64,000 bases of DNA from contig NZ_JOPG01000009.1 of the NCBI RefSeq assembly GCF_002153605.1, positions 1 through 64,000 on the forward strand. The letters run 5' to 3'. This DNA is from Acetobacter malorum. Its GTDB lineage: Bacteria; Pseudomonadota; Alphaproteobacteria; Acetobacterales; Acetobacteraceae. Shown here in pieces: positions 8,775 to 18,276 of the stretch (position 1 is its first letter; the number at the start of each line of letters is the position of its first letter). Below the pieces are notes generated by a model that was not told where the DNA came from, did not search any database, and worked only from the letters and a program-made list of their open reading frames with translations. A program made the translations under genes and the position numbers.

Positions 8775-10070
8775 TTAGTTGTTCATGGCCTCGAAGAAGT
8801 CGTTGTTGGATTTGCTGTATTTGAGCTTGTCCAGCAGGAAGTCCATGGCGTCCATCGTGCCCATGGGAGCCAGAATACGGCGCAGCACCCACATTTTGGA
8901 CAGGGTGGCGCGGTCTACCAGCATTTCTTCCTTACGCGTGCCGCTCTTGGTGATGTCAATCGCGGGGAAGGTGCGCTTGTCAGCCAGCTTACGGTCAAGG
9001 ATCAGCTCGGAGTTACCCGTGCCCTTGAACTCTTCAAAGATCACTTCATCCATGCGGCTGCCGGTATCAATTAGCGCCGTGGCGATAATGGTCAGAGAGC
9101 CGCCTTCTTCAATGTTACGGGCCGCACCGAAGAAGCGCTTGGGCCGCTGCAGCGCGTTGGCGTCCACACCACCGGTCAGCACCTTGCCGGATGACGGCAC
9201 AACAGTGTTGTAGGCACGGGCCAGACGGGTGATGGAATCCAGCAGGATGACCACATCGCGCTTGTGTTCCACCAGACGCTTGGCTTTTTCCAGCACCATT
9301 TCCGTCACCTGCACGTGGCGGTGGGCGGGTTCATCAAAGGTGGAGGAAATCACTTCACCCCGCACGGAGCGGGCCATGTCGGTCACTTCTTCCGGGCGCT
9401 CGTCAATGAGCAGCACGATCAGGAAGCATTCCGGATGGTTGGCGGAGATGGAAGAGGCAATGCTTTGCAGCATGACCGTCTTACCGGTGCGCGGCGGTGC
9501 GACAATCAGCGCACGCTGGCCCATACCGATGGGGGCGACCAGATCAATCACGCGGGGCGTGAAGTCCTGCGTGCTTTTGCCCTTTTTGCCCTTGGTCTCG
9601 CTCACCGGCGGGGCAGCGCTTTCCACTTCCATCTGCAGGCGGCGCTCAGGGTAGAGCGGGGTAAGGTTGTCAAAATTGATGCGGTGCCGGACGGCTTCAG
9701 GCGCTTCAAAATTGATGCTGTTGATTTTCAGCAGCGAGAAATAGCGTTCGCCATCCCGCGGGGCGCGGATCTGCCCTTCAACCGTATCACCCGTGCGTAA
9801 CGCAAAGCGGCGCACCTGAGCGGGGGAGATATAAATATCGTCCGGACCGGGGAGGTAGTTTGATTCGGGAGAGCGGAGGTAACCGAACCCGTCATGCAGG
9901 ATCTCGAGTGTGCCATCACCGTAGATCGCCTGGTCGTTATCGGCCAGCGCCTTCAGAATGGCGAACATCATATCCTGTTTGCGCAGGGATGATGCGTTTT
10001 CAATATTCAGGTCTTCGGCACAGGCCAGAAGATCGGCCGGAGATTTGGCCTTGAGTTCCGCAAGATGCAT
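8775..10070 (-). CDS. rho: Transcription termination factor Rho
   Basis: Hexameric RNA-dependent ATPase that releases transcripts. Its 431 residues show the N-terminal Rho domain, the cold-shock-like RNA-binding site ([18 protein letters not shown], residues 51-68), the P-loop APPRTGKT (191-198), a Walker B region [16 protein letters not shown], and the Q/R-loop region [21 protein letters not shown] short KGKKGKS insertion lies between the two domains. Transcribed alone; the 220-bp upstream leader contains no recognisable gene, and Rho leaders are often autoregulatory. Confidence 0.98.
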   Translation of the reverse strand: MHLAELKAKSPADLLACAEDLNIENASSLRKQDMMFAILKALADNDQAIYGDGTLEILHDGFGYLRSPESNYLPGPDDIYISPAQVRRFALRTGDTVEGQIRAPRDGERYFSLLKINSINFEAPEAVRHRINFDNLTPLYPERRLQMEVESAAPPVSETKGKKGKSTQDFTPRVIDLVAPIGMGQRALIVAPPRTGKTVMLQSIASSISANHPECFLIVLLIDERPEEVTDMARSVRGEVISSTFDEPAHRHVQVTEMVLEKAKRLVEHKRDVVILLDSITRLARAYNTVVPSSGKVLTGGVDANALQRPKRFFGAARNIEEGGSLTIIATALIDTGSRMDEVIFEEFKGTGNSELILDRKLADKRTFPAIDITKSGTRKEEMLVDRATLSKMWVLRRILAPMGTMDAMDFLLDKLKYSKSNNDFFEAMNN

Positions 10071-10292
10071 TTAGGAATGCCCTGACTGGCAGTAGTTCAG
10101 AAATGGGGAGGTCCGGATCAGTCTTGCGCAAAGCCCGAAAACACGGCGTGTCACAGCAGAGGTGCGCCACGGCGGCCCGGATAGCAGGATGATCCTGACA
10201 TGAGGGAAAGCACTGGACAGGTGAAGTCAGCCAGTTCTGGGGGCGGAGGATAAATCCGCAAGTCTGGTTCGTCAACCAGACTTTACAGGTGC
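10071..10292 (-). promoter_or_regulatory. rho leader and promoter region
   Basis: No gene is supported in these 222 bp. They must hold the rho promoter (reading leftward) and the 3' end of the upstream secreted-protein gene. A 10-bp perfect hairpin, AAGTCTGGTT / AACCAGACTT, lies at 10260-10283; its T-tract is short, so it is at best a weak terminator. Confidence 0.5.
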
Positions 10293-10853
10293 TTAGCGGG
10301 CTGGCGCAGGTGTGATAGCCGCCTGCCATGTGTCCCGGCTGAGCCAGTATTGCGAGACCGAGGTATCGGGAGAGATGAAGTTTGTCACCTGAGACCAGAG
10401 CTGGCTCGGTCTGGGGTGGGAGGTCAGCGCACCTGATAGCAGCGTGGCGGAGCAGGGGCCGTCCAGCAGAATATCCCGGTCAGACAGGGTGACTTTCAGG
10501 TGGCAGTGGCCCAGTTGAGCGGAGGTGGGGGGTGTCAGCGTGCCAGTTACCGGTCCGGCATCCACCGGGCGCATGGCAGAATCCAGCCGCATCATCTCAC
10601 CCGCCACGGTGCCCGGACCTGTCTGATGCAGGCCGACCAGAATGCGGCGGGTGTGCACGGAGGACAAACCACCGTAGCGCAGCGGTTCTGCGCTCAGCTG
10701 ATTGAACATCGCCTGATAGCCAGCCTGACTGATGGCAGGGTTTGTCTTGATTTCGGCAGCGTGCCCGGTCTGGCTTGCGGCAAGGCCGAGCAGACAGGCT
10801 GCGCCCACGGGCAGCAGGCCACGCAGGCGGGAAAACAGGGTGCGATGTGTCAT
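10293..10853 (-). CDS. Secreted protein of unknown function
   Basis: A 186-residue protein not assigned to a family. It has a clear signal peptide: basic start, hydrophobic LLPVGAACLLGLAASQTGHA, probable cleavage after HAAE. The mature part holds two cysteines (GHCHLKV and GPCSAT) that could form a disulfide. Its ATG overlaps the stop codon of the upstream CorA-type gene by four bases (ATGA), so the two are almost certainly translated together. A role linked to the transporter is inference only. Confidence 0.75.
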   Translation of the reverse strand: MTHRTLFSRLRGLLPVGAACLLGLAASQTGHAAEIKTNPAISQAGYQAMFNQLSAEPLRYGGLSSVHTRRILVGLHQTGPGTVAGEMMRLDSAMRPVDAGPVTGTLTPPTSAQLGHCHLKVTLSDRDILLDGPCSATLLSGALTSHPRPSQLWSQVTNFISPDTSVSQYWLSRDTWQAAITPAPAR

Positions 10854-12025
10854 TTAATGCCTCCAAGCCATCCTTTGCGCCAGAACCACAGGAGCGGCAA
10901 GGCGACAGAGGCCGTCATAAGCCCCAGTGAATACCAATAGCCAAAGGACCAGTTAAGTTCCGGAATATCCTTGAAGTTCATGCCATACACCCCGGCAATC
11001 AGGGTCGGAGCGACGCCAATAAAGCTGACAACGGTCAGCACCTTCATCACGCCATTCTGTTCAATACTGATAAAGCCCAACGTGGCATCCAGCAGAAACT
11101 CCACCTTGCTGGCCGCCTGAGACACGTAATCACTCAGGGAAGAGAGATCGCGATTGGCCGTTGCCATGCGGGACCGCAGCGCGCCGGACAGCGCATAAGG
11201 TGCATTTTCGGTCGGGATGGTTGTCACACCAGCCTCAAAACGGCGGGAGGTAATGGGCAGGCCAGAGGCCGGGGCCATGGCGTCCTTTTTACTCTCACTC
11301 AGAAAAATGGTGATGCGCTCCAGCCCCAGCAGGGAGTCCCGCACGCGGGAGCAAAGGTCGCCCGAACTGCCCACACGCTCCAGCAGTTCGCGTTGCCATG
11401 CCGCGACGCTGCGCACCTTAGGCATGTTCTGCCGCCGTTTGAAAATGTCTTTGGAAAGCTTGTCCAGCAACATGCCAACGCTTTCCAGAATATCAGCCAG
11501 CCGGTCCACAATGGTTTCAATCAGCGCCACCAGTACCTCGCCGGGGCCAATGGGAGCTGGTTCCGGAGACTGGGGCTGTCCGGCGGTTTCTGTGGCTTCA
11601 CTCTCTCTTTGCGCGGGCGTGAGCACCATGCCGCTGGGGGCAGGCGTGGTAGCGGGCGCGGGTGGCAGGGTGTGCTCGGCCACAAGCTGCGCCACATTCT
11701 CAAAAGAGGGGTAGGGCTGGTAGCGAATGGTAATCAGCCGTTCCGCCGTGAGCACAAATCCTACCGGGAAGGCCTCAAATTCCAGCCCCGTTTTTTTGAG
11801 CAGAGGAGTAGAGAGAAACGCAGCCCCATTGCGCACGCTGATGCGGGAGGAACTCTCAATCTCGTTCAGGTCATCCAGCGTGGGCAAGGGCTGGCCGCAG
11901 ATCCGGGCGGCAAGATCCTGTTCTTCCGGAGTAGGGTTCAGCAGATCAATCCATGCTACGCCGTGTGCGTCGGCCTCACTCTCAATCGCCCGTGCGGGGG
12001 CGCCGGGCTTGTGGGCCAGAAACAT
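10850..12025 (-). CDS. corA: CorA-family divalent metal ion transporter
   Basis: Inner-membrane channel for magnesium or another divalent cation. The 391-residue protein has the soluble N-terminal domain, long stalk helices, and two C-terminal membrane segments. The selectivity motif is GMN at residues 348-350 inside LIAGVYGMNF. Unlike standard CorA, a Pro/Ala-rich insertion (about residues 140-170, containing PPAPATTPAPSG) interrupts the cytoplasmic domain. Whether it transports Mg, Ni, Co or Zn is not readable. Coupled to the downstream secreted-protein gene. Confidence 0.9.
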   Translation of the reverse strand: MFLAHKPGAPARAIESEADAHGVAWIDLLNPTPEEQDLAARICGQPLPTLDDLNEIESSSRISVRNGAAFLSTPLLKKTGLEFEAFPVGFVLTAERLITIRYQPYPSFENVAQLVAEHTLPPAPATTPAPSGMVLTPAQRESEATETAGQPQSPEPAPIGPGEVLVALIETIVDRLADILESVGMLLDKLSKDIFKRRQNMPKVRSVAAWQRELLERVGSSGDLCSRVRDSLLGLERITIFLSESKKDAMAPASGLPITSRRFEAGVTTIPTENAPYALSGALRSRMATANRDLSSLSDYVSQAASKVEFLLDATLGFISIEQNGVMKVLTVVSFIGVAPTLIAGVYGMNFKDIPELNWSFGYWYSLGLMTASVALPLLWFWRKGWLGGIK

Positions 12026-12173
12026 GAAATTCTCCTCAGGCGTATCGTTTTGTTACTCTTGCAAACCGCTGACACACGGGCGCAGGAAATATGACCAGAC
12101 CGGCGCGTAGTGACAAGTGACAGTCCTGAATAGCGGAAAAGCCTCGTTCCCCCTGCTCTTGTAGGGCTGCGAT

Positions 12174-13124
12174 TTAAGCGCGTGGCGTACGGTCCCACGG
12201 CCAGCGGAAGGGGGCGCGTTTCCACCTCCGCCCCGCAAAGCGAAGGATGGCCGCTCCACCGAGGATCACCGGCACCCATGGCAAGGCGCCGAAGACAAAC
12301 CGGATGACGTCAGCAATGCTGTCAGTAAAAAGAGAGCCGGATTGTGCCAGCGCTTCGCGGATGGGGCTGACGGGTTTGTTCTCTTTTTGCGGAGCGATGC
12401 TCTGGAAAGCGATAAAGAGGCTCTCCGTATCAATCCGCGTAGTCATGTCGCGCAGAGTTGTGGCGTTATTGTCCATCTCTGCCTGCGTGTGGGCCAGTTC
12501 GCGCTCAATCTGGATCAGATCAGCCGCCTTGGTGTCCGGCCTCTTGCTCAGCTCTGTCAGTCGGTTGCGGTAATTCTCAAGTTCGGCATTGCGCGTGGTG
12601 GCGTCCGCAACGGGCTGAGACAGATCTTCCGCTCGGGTGGACTGGCGGATAGCCAGCACATCGCCGGGTTTCTCGCCGGACAGCGGGTGCAGTGCGCGGG
12701 CGATGAAGACCGCGACCTGATCATGAGGCAGCCGCACCTCGACATGCGCTATGGGCGATTGATCGTCAGCACCATCATGTTCGACGAGGGCCGAAAGAAG
12801 GAGGCAATGCAGCGTCTGGTCGTGCAGGCAGGCATCCCTGAGATCGGCATAGTGCTTATCAAAAGAGCCCAGCGGCACCCGAACCGTTATGCTGTGGCTG
12901 TAAGCCAGACTGGCCTGTCGCGTGGCTGCGGAGCCCGCACCGCCTGCTGCGTCTGCAACGCTGGGTGCCGGAGCCGGTGAGGCAACCATGGGTTCAGGCT
13001 GCTTGTGGTGCTTTTCTTCCTTGCACCCGCTCAGAGCGAGCAAAGCCAGACACAGTGGCAGAAGGGAGCGTGATGGGCGGCGGCCCAAAAAGAAACCAGA
13101 CGTTTTAAGCGGATTATAGGGCAT
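12174..13124 (-). CDS. DUF4349-domain lipoprotein
   Basis: A 316-residue envelope protein. The lipobox LALLALSGC marks it as a lipoprotein. A Pro/Ala-rich linker follows, then the DUF4349 core: TVRVPLGSFDKHYADLRD, a coiled coil (ELENYRNRLTELSKRPDT onward with IQIERELAHTQAEMD), and a C-terminal membrane helix (WVPVILGGAAILRFAG) before a basic tail. DUF4349 proteins have no firm function. The start at 13124 is chosen because it gives a proper n-region; 19 upstream codons in frame look non-coding. Confidence 0.82.
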   Translation of the reverse strand: MPYNPLKTSGFFLGRRPSRSLLPLCLALLALSGCKEEKHHKQPEPMVASPAPAPSVADAAGGAGSAATRQASLAYSHSITVRVPLGSFDKHYADLRDACLHDQTLHCLLLSALVEHDGADDQSPIAHVEVRLPHDQVAVFIARALHPLSGEKPGDVLAIRQSTRAEDLSQPVADATTRNAELENYRNRLTELSKRPDTKAADLIQIERELAHTQAEMDNNATTLRDMTTRIDTESLFIAFQSIAPQKENKPVSPIREALAQSGSLFTDSIADVIRFVFGALPWVPVILGGAAILRFAGRRWKRAPFRWPWDRTPRA

Positions 13125-13354
13125 GGCGTGAGAATGCTTTGCTGAAATCAGGAGGGGTTGCGCTAAAATAAGGCCCTCCATTCTTGTCGTGGTGTTCTGG
13201 AATATGCAAGCGGCCTGCGTGGTGCGGGCCGGGTGAAATTTAGACTCCGTGCCCTCTGTGCAAGTGCGTTCGGCTTCTGGTAAGCCAGATGCCTGCTTTT
13301 TAGGGCAGGGCGACCCGGCACATCACGCAAAAATCAGGAGCGGCAGAACCACCC

Positions 13355-14599
13355 ATGGCGGACCCGGCAGAACAGCACAGCGCAGCAGCACAGCCCAATT
13401 CTCTTCGGCACGGACCGGATGAGCGTGGCCACTTTGGCGGCCGTTACGGTGGCCGGTTTGTGGCGGAAACCCTCATGCCGCTGCTGCTGGAACTGAACAC
13501 GGCGTACGACGCCGCGAAGGCGGACCCGGCTTTCCAGAAAGAGCTGGACTTCTACCTGCGTGATTATGTTGGTCGCCCCAGCCCGCTCTGGTTTGCCCGC
13601 CGCATGACGGAAGAGCTGGGCGGCGCGAAAATCTACATGAAGCGCGAAGAGCTGAACCATACCGGCTCCCACAAGCTCAATAACGTTATGGGGCAGATCC
13701 TGCTGGCCCGCCGTATGGGGCGTACCCGTATTGTAGCGGAAACCGGGGCCGGCCAGCATGGGGTGGCAACGGCGACTGTCTGTGCGCTGTTTGGGATGCA
13801 ATGCGTCATTTACATGGGAGCCACGGACGTTGAGCGGCAGAAGCCCAACGTTTTCCGCATGCGTCTGCTGGGTGCGGAGGTTGTGCCGGTCACCGCCGGG
13901 GCTGGCACGCTGAAAGACGCCATGAATGAAGCCATGCGCGACTGGGTTGCCAACATTGCGGATACCTATTTTCTGGTGGGCACCGTGGCAGGCCCGCATC
14001 CGTATCCGGCCATGGTGCGTGATTTCCAGAGCGTGATTGGCGAGGAAACCAAAGAGCAGATGCAGGCGCAGGAAGGCCGCCTGCCGGATGTGATTGTGGC
14101 GGCCATTGGCGGCGGCTCCAACGCCATGGGGATTTTCCATCCGTTTCTGGATGACGCCTCTGTGCGGCTGATCGGCGTGGAAGCCGCGGGTCATGGTCTG
14201 GATAGCGGCAAGACGGCAGCCTCCATCGAGCGTGGCCGCCCCGGCGTGCTGCATGGCAACCGCACTTATCTTTTGCAGAATGCGGACGGTCAGATTGACG
14301 AGGCGCATTCCATCAGTGCCGGTCTGGACTATCCTGGTGTGGGGCCAGAACATTCCTGGCTGAGCGATATTGGCCGCGCGGAATATGTCGGCGCCACGGA
14401 TGATGAGGCGCTGAAAGCCTTCCAGCTCTGCACCCGCACTGAGGGCATTATCCCCGCGCTGGAATCCGCCCATGCCATTGCCTATGCCGCCAAAATTGCC
14501 CCCACCTTGCCGAAAGAGACGCTGCTGGTCGTCAATATTTCAGGCCGGGGAGATAAAGATATTTTCACCGTTGCCGAGCATCTGGGAGTGAAGCTGTGA
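13355..14599 (+). CDS. trpB: Tryptophan synthase beta chain
   Basis: PLP enzyme that condenses indole with serine. Its 414 residues carry the PLP-binding lysine at position 107 ([10 protein letters not shown]), the [10 protein letters not shown] substrate loop and the GGGSNAMG phosphate-binding loop. Start ATG at 13355 follows AGGAG about 14 nt upstream. Overlaps trpA by four bases. No trpF is seen directly upstream. The 230-bp upstream region holds the promoter; no Trp-rich leader peptide is seen there. Confidence 0.97.
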   Translation: MADPAEQHSAAAQPNSLRHGPDERGHFGGRYGGRFVAETLMPLLLELNTAYDAAKADPAFQKELDFYLRDYVGRPSPLWFARRMTEELGGAKIYMKREELNHTGSHKLNNVMGQILLARRMGRTRIVAETGAGQHGVATATVCALFGMQCVIYMGATDVERQKPNVFRMRLLGAEVVPVTAGAGTLKDAMNEAMRDWVANIADTYFLVGTVAGPHPYPAMVRDFQSVIGEETKEQMQAQEGRLPDVIVAAIGGGSNAMGIFHPFLDDASVRLIGVEAAGHGLDSGKTAASIERGRPGVLHGNRTYLLQNADGQIDEAHSISAGLDYPGVGPEHSWLSDIGRAEYVGATDDEALKAFQLCTRTEGIIPALESAHAIAYAAKIAPTLPKETLLVVNISGRGDKDIFTVAEHLGVKL

Positions 14600-15429
14600 G
14601 CCGTATTGCCGCCCGTTTCAAAACACTGGCCGCACAGGGGCGCGGTGCACTCATCCCGTATCTGGAAGCGTTCGACCCGGATCTGGAAACCTCTCTGGCG
14701 CTGCTGAAGGCCATGCCTGCTGCCGGGGCGGATCTGATTGAAGTCGGTATGCCGTTTTCTGATCCCTCCGCCGATGGTCCGGTCATCCAGCTTGCCGCCC
14801 GCCGTGGGCTGAAAGCCGGGGCCACGCTGCCGGGTGTGCTGAAAATGATTGCCGCCTTCCGTGAGCAGGATCAGGAAACCCCCGTTATCCTGATGGGCTA
14901 TCTCAACCCCGTGGAAGCATACGGCCATGCCCGCTTCTGCACGGATGCCGCCAAAGCCGGTGTGGACGGCCTGATTCTGGTCGATCTGCCGCCGGAAGAA
15001 GCGGATATCTTGGAACAGCCCGCGCAGGATGCCGGGCTTGATATCATCCGTCTGGTAGCGCCCACCACGTCGGATGAGCGCCTGCGTTACGTGCTCTCGC
15101 ACGCATCCGGCTTTGTCTATTACGTGAGCATCACCGGCATTACCGGCACACGCACGGCGAGTGCTGAAGCGTTGCAGGAAGCCCTTCCGCGCCTCCGCGC
15201 CGCAACGGACCTGCCGGTTGCCATTGGCTTTGGTATCCGCACGCCGGAACAGGCCGCTACGGCGGCCGGCATTGCAGATGGGGCCGTCGTGGCGTCCGCG
15301 CTGCTCTCCACGCTGGCGGATACGCTGGACGCGGAAGGCAAGGCGACCGACCAGACCCTGCCGCGTGTGCTGAACCAGATTAAAGACCTCGCCGCTGCTG
15401 TGCGTGCCGGGGAGAAAAAGGCGGGATGA
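14596..15429 (+). CDS. trpA: Tryptophan synthase alpha chain
   Basis: Cleaves indole-3-glycerol phosphate and passes indole to TrpB. A 277-residue TIM barrel with both catalytic acids: Glu49 ([12 protein letters not shown]) and Asp60 (PSADGP). The GTG start overlaps the trpB stop codon (GTGA). Followed 19 bp later by a flavoprotein gene. Confidence 0.97.
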   Translation: MSRIAARFKTLAAQGRGALIPYLEAFDPDLETSLALLKAMPAAGADLIEVGMPFSDPSADGPVIQLAARRGLKAGATLPGVLKMIAAFREQDQETPVILMGYLNPVEAYGHARFCTDAAKAGVDGLILVDLPPEEADILEQPAQDAGLDIIRLVAPTTSDERLRYVLSHASGFVYYVSITGITGTRTASAEALQEALPRLRAATDLPVAIGFGIRTPEQAATAAGIADGAVVASALLSTLADTLDAEGKATDQTLPRVLNQIKDLAAAVRAGEKKAG

Positions 15430-15448
15430 TGCGTCCGTCCCCGCAGGT

Positions 15449-16729
15449 ATGAGCAACCCGTTTCGTGTTGTTGTTATCGGCGGCGGCCCAGCAGGACTGG
15501 CCGCCGCCGAGGTTCTTTCTGCCGCAGGCTGCGCGGTGCAGGTTGTGGAAGCTATGCCCAGCCTCGGCCGCAAATTTCTGATGGCCGGGCGCGGTGGGCT
15601 GAACATCACCCATTCCGAACCCCCGGAAAAATTTCTGACCCGCTATGCGGACGCTGCGCCCTGGCTTGCGCCTTTTCTGGCAGCATGGACCACGGAAGAA
15701 ATCCGGCAGTGGATGGACGACCTGGGGCAGGAGAGCTTTGTCGGCTCCTCTGGCCGTATTTTCCCCCGTGCGATGAAGGCCTCGCCCTTGTTAAGGGCAT
15801 GGCTGGCGCGGCTGCGCGCGCAGGGCGTCACCCTCCATACCCGCACTCGCTGGACCGGCTGGGATGCTGCGGGGCACCTGACATTTTCGCAGTCTTCCTC
15901 TCAGGTGCCAGCGGCTGGAGCGTCGGAGGGTGGGGCCGCCTCTTCGCTGTTCCCAACGCCTGATGCCGTCATTCTGGCTTTAGGCGGGGCAAGCTGGCCG
16001 CGTCTGGGGAGTGATGGCGGCTGGGTTTCCCTGCTGGAACAACGCGGCGTTGCCGTGTCTGCTCTGCGCCCGGCCAACTGCGGATTTCAGGTCGCGTGGT
16101 CGGAAGCGGTTAGAGAACGGTTTGCAGGAACGCCGCTCAAGCCCGTGGCTCTGACCTTTGGGGGCAGGACCGTGCGCGGGGAACTGGTCGTGACGGAGTC
16201 CGGGCTGGAAGGCGGCGCGCTTTACGCGCTGTCGGCCCCGTTGCGCGAGCATCTGGCTCAGCATGGTACGGCGGACCTTTTGTGTGACCTTCGGCCCGAT
16301 CTCTCTGTGGAAGAACTGACAAAGCGGCTGGCTGCCGTGCGCCCGCGTGAGAGTCTGTCCAACAAATTGCGCAAAGCCCTCCGCCTGCCGCCAGTAGCGG
16401 TCGCCTTGCTGCGAGAGGCTGGTCCTGTGCCCACCTCTACATCTGCTCTGGCGGCACGGTTGAAGGCGCTGCCGGTGCGGCTGACAGGGCCGGAACCGCT
16501 GGCCCGCGCCATCTCCACAGCCGGAGGCGTTGAAGAAGGCGCCTGTGACGAGCGGCTGATGCTGCACACGCTGCCCGGTGTTTTTGTGGCCGGAGAAATG
16601 CTGGACTGGGAGGCCCCAACCGGCGGCTATCTGCTGCACGCATGCCTTGCAACTGGACGCAGTGCGGCACATGGGGCGCTTGCATGGTTGCGGGACACCC
16701 ATCCTGAGCGGTATCGGATGCCCCTATGA
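15449..16729 (+). CDS. HI0933-like FAD-dependent flavoprotein (TIGR03862 type)
   Basis: A 426-residue member of the HI0933/YhiN flavoprotein group, whose substrate is unknown. The FAD-binding Rossmann motif VVVIGGGPAGLAAAE lies at residues 7-21. Family signatures LGRKFLMAGRGGLNITHSE and SGRIFPRAMKASPLL follow, and the C-terminal FAD contact GEMLDWEAPTGGYLLHA is present. The ATG at 15449 is preferred; an in-frame start inside trpA adds 15 unconserved residues. Its stop overlaps the next gene (ATGA), placing it in a trpBA-flavoprotein-ATPase transcript. Confidence 0.88.
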   Translation: MSNPFRVVVIGGGPAGLAAAEVLSAAGCAVQVVEAMPSLGRKFLMAGRGGLNITHSEPPEKFLTRYADAAPWLAPFLAAWTTEEIRQWMDDLGQESFVGSSGRIFPRAMKASPLLRAWLARLRAQGVTLHTRTRWTGWDAAGHLTFSQSSSQVPAAGASEGGAASSLFPTPDAVILALGGASWPRLGSDGGWVSLLEQRGVAVSALRPANCGFQVAWSEAVRERFAGTPLKPVALTFGGRTVRGELVVTESGLEGGALYALSAPLREHLAQHGTADLLCDLRPDLSVEELTKRLAAVRPRESLSNKLRKALRLPPVAVALLREAGPVPTSTSALAARLKALPVRLTGPEPLARAISTAGGVEEGACDERLMLHTLPGVFVAGEMLDWEAPTGGYLLHACLATGRSAAHGALAWLRDTHPERYRMPL

Positions 16730-18210
16730 GCAGCAACATGATCGTGATGGGTGATGTGCCGGGGGGTGGCCCGGCACGCATGGACCTTGCCGAACTTCTG
16801 GCCACCCGGCTTTTGGTGCAGGGCAATTCCGGCTCTGGTAAATCGCACCTGCTGCGGCGTCTGCTGGAGCAGTCCGCCCGTATGGTGCAGCAGGCGATTA
16901 TTGACCCGGAAGGGGATTTTGTCAGTCTGGCGGAAAAATTTGGCCATCTGGTGATTGATGGGGCCGAATGCTCGGACATGGCGCTGCATGCCGCCGGGGA
17001 GCGGATGCGGATGCACCGCGCCTCTGTGGTGCTCAATCTGGAAGGTCTGGACGCGGACCAGCAAATGAAGTGGGCCGCCGCCTTTCTGGGCGGCATGTTC
17101 GAGGCTCCGCGAGAATACTGGTATCCCGTGCTGGTGGTGGTGGATGAGGCCCAGTTGTTTGCTCCTGCTGCCGCTGGTGAGGTCTCGGATGAAGCGCGCC
17201 GTGCCTCGCTGGGGGCTATGACCAATCTGATGTGCCGTGGCCGTAAGCGTGGTCTGGCCGGTATTATCGCCACCCAGCGTCTGGCCAAACTGGCCAAGAA
17301 CGTGGCGGCGGAAGCCTCCAACTTCCTGATGGGCCGTACCTTTCTGGACATCGACATGGCCCGCGCGGCGGACCTTCTGGGCATGGAACGCAGGCAGGCC
17401 GAAGCCTTCCGCGATCTGGCTCGGGGCACCTTTGTCGCCCTTGGCCCGGCTATGTGCCGCAGGCCGACGCCGGTGCGGATTGGCACGGTGGAGACGGAAA
17501 GTCGTTCTGCCGGACCCGTGCTGACGCCGTTTGAGCCGCCTTCCGCCCCGGTGCATGATCTGATTCTTGCCCCGGTGCCGGTTTCAGACTTTGTGGCACG
17601 CCCCAGAAAAGCGCCTGCCACGCCGCAGCCCGATCTGCTGACCCAGCTTGCCGCCCACGGTGAGGCACAGGCTGCGGCCTCGCAGGAAGAGCAGCAGCAG
17701 GAAGAGCCCCCGGAAGATCAGGCTGAGCGGGAAGCCCGCATGAACGCCATCCTGCGCGATATGCTGACGGATGATGAAACCTCCTTCCGTGCATCCGCCG
17801 TGCTGTATCAGGATTTTCTGGTGCGCTGCCGTATTGCCGGGCTGGGCCGCAATGCGCTGGATCTGAAGGCCTTTAACCGCGCTCTGGCTACGGCCCGCAG
17901 TGGCGTGAGTGAGGATATGTCAGCCTCGCCGGACTGGCAGCAGGCGGAGGGGCTGGCCAATGCCCTGCCGGAAGATCTGCAATCGGTTTTCCTGTTTCTG
18001 GCCCGCGCCGCCATTGGCCGCCTGCCGTGCCCGTCGGACGCAGAAATTGCGCGTGTGTATGGCACCGTCTCGCAAGGCCGCGCCCGCCGTCTGGTGGAAT
18101 GGCTGGAAGACCAGAACATCATCGTCCTGCGTGCGGATGGCATGGGCCGGAGGGTCATTACGGTCATCGGTCCAGGCTGGGAGACGCTGCCCGGCACCCC
18201 GCAGGGGTGA
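16726..18210 (+). CDS. HerA/VirB4-like (DUF87) ATP-binding protein
   Basis: A 494-residue ATPase of the HerA/FtsK superfamily. Walker A is GNSGSGKS (33-40), Walker B LVVVDE (ends at Asp140-Glu141), and a sensor-like GIIATQRLAKLAK follows. The central Pro-rich region and the C-terminal 140 residues (including RLPCPSDAEIARVYGTVSQG) look like an added helical domain with a possible HTH. Such proteins move or unwind DNA, but no nuclease partner (NurA) is adjacent, so the role is open. Overlaps the flavoprotein stop. Confidence 0.8.
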   Translation: MSSNMIVMGDVPGGGPARMDLAELLATRLLVQGNSGSGKSHLLRRLLEQSARMVQQAIIDPEGDFVSLAEKFGHLVIDGAECSDMALHAAGERMRMHRASVVLNLEGLDADQQMKWAAAFLGGMFEAPREYWYPVLVVVDEAQLFAPAAAGEVSDEARRASLGAMTNLMCRGRKRGLAGIIATQRLAKLAKNVAAEASNFLMGRTFLDIDMARAADLLGMERRQAEAFRDLARGTFVALGPAMCRRPTPVRIGTVETESRSAGPVLTPFEPPSAPVHDLILAPVPVSDFVARPRKAPATPQPDLLTQLAAHGEAQAAASQEEQQQEEPPEDQAEREARMNAILRDMLTDDETSFRASAVLYQDFLVRCRIAGLGRNALDLKAFNRALATARSGVSEDMSASPDWQQAEGLANALPEDLQSVFLFLARAAIGRLPCPSDAEIARVYGTVSQGRARRLVEWLEDQNIIVLRADGMGRRVITVIGPGWETLPGTPQG

Positions 18211-18276
18211 GAACCGTTAAAAAAGTGCAGGTTTGCGGGCATGACGGGCGCGGCCTGCGGTGCTATAGGCCGAAGC

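Noticed and set aside
13125-13354. trp leader peptide and attenuator upstream of trpB
   Set aside because: The only short frame has no tryptophan codons, and the hairpins are just 5 bp.
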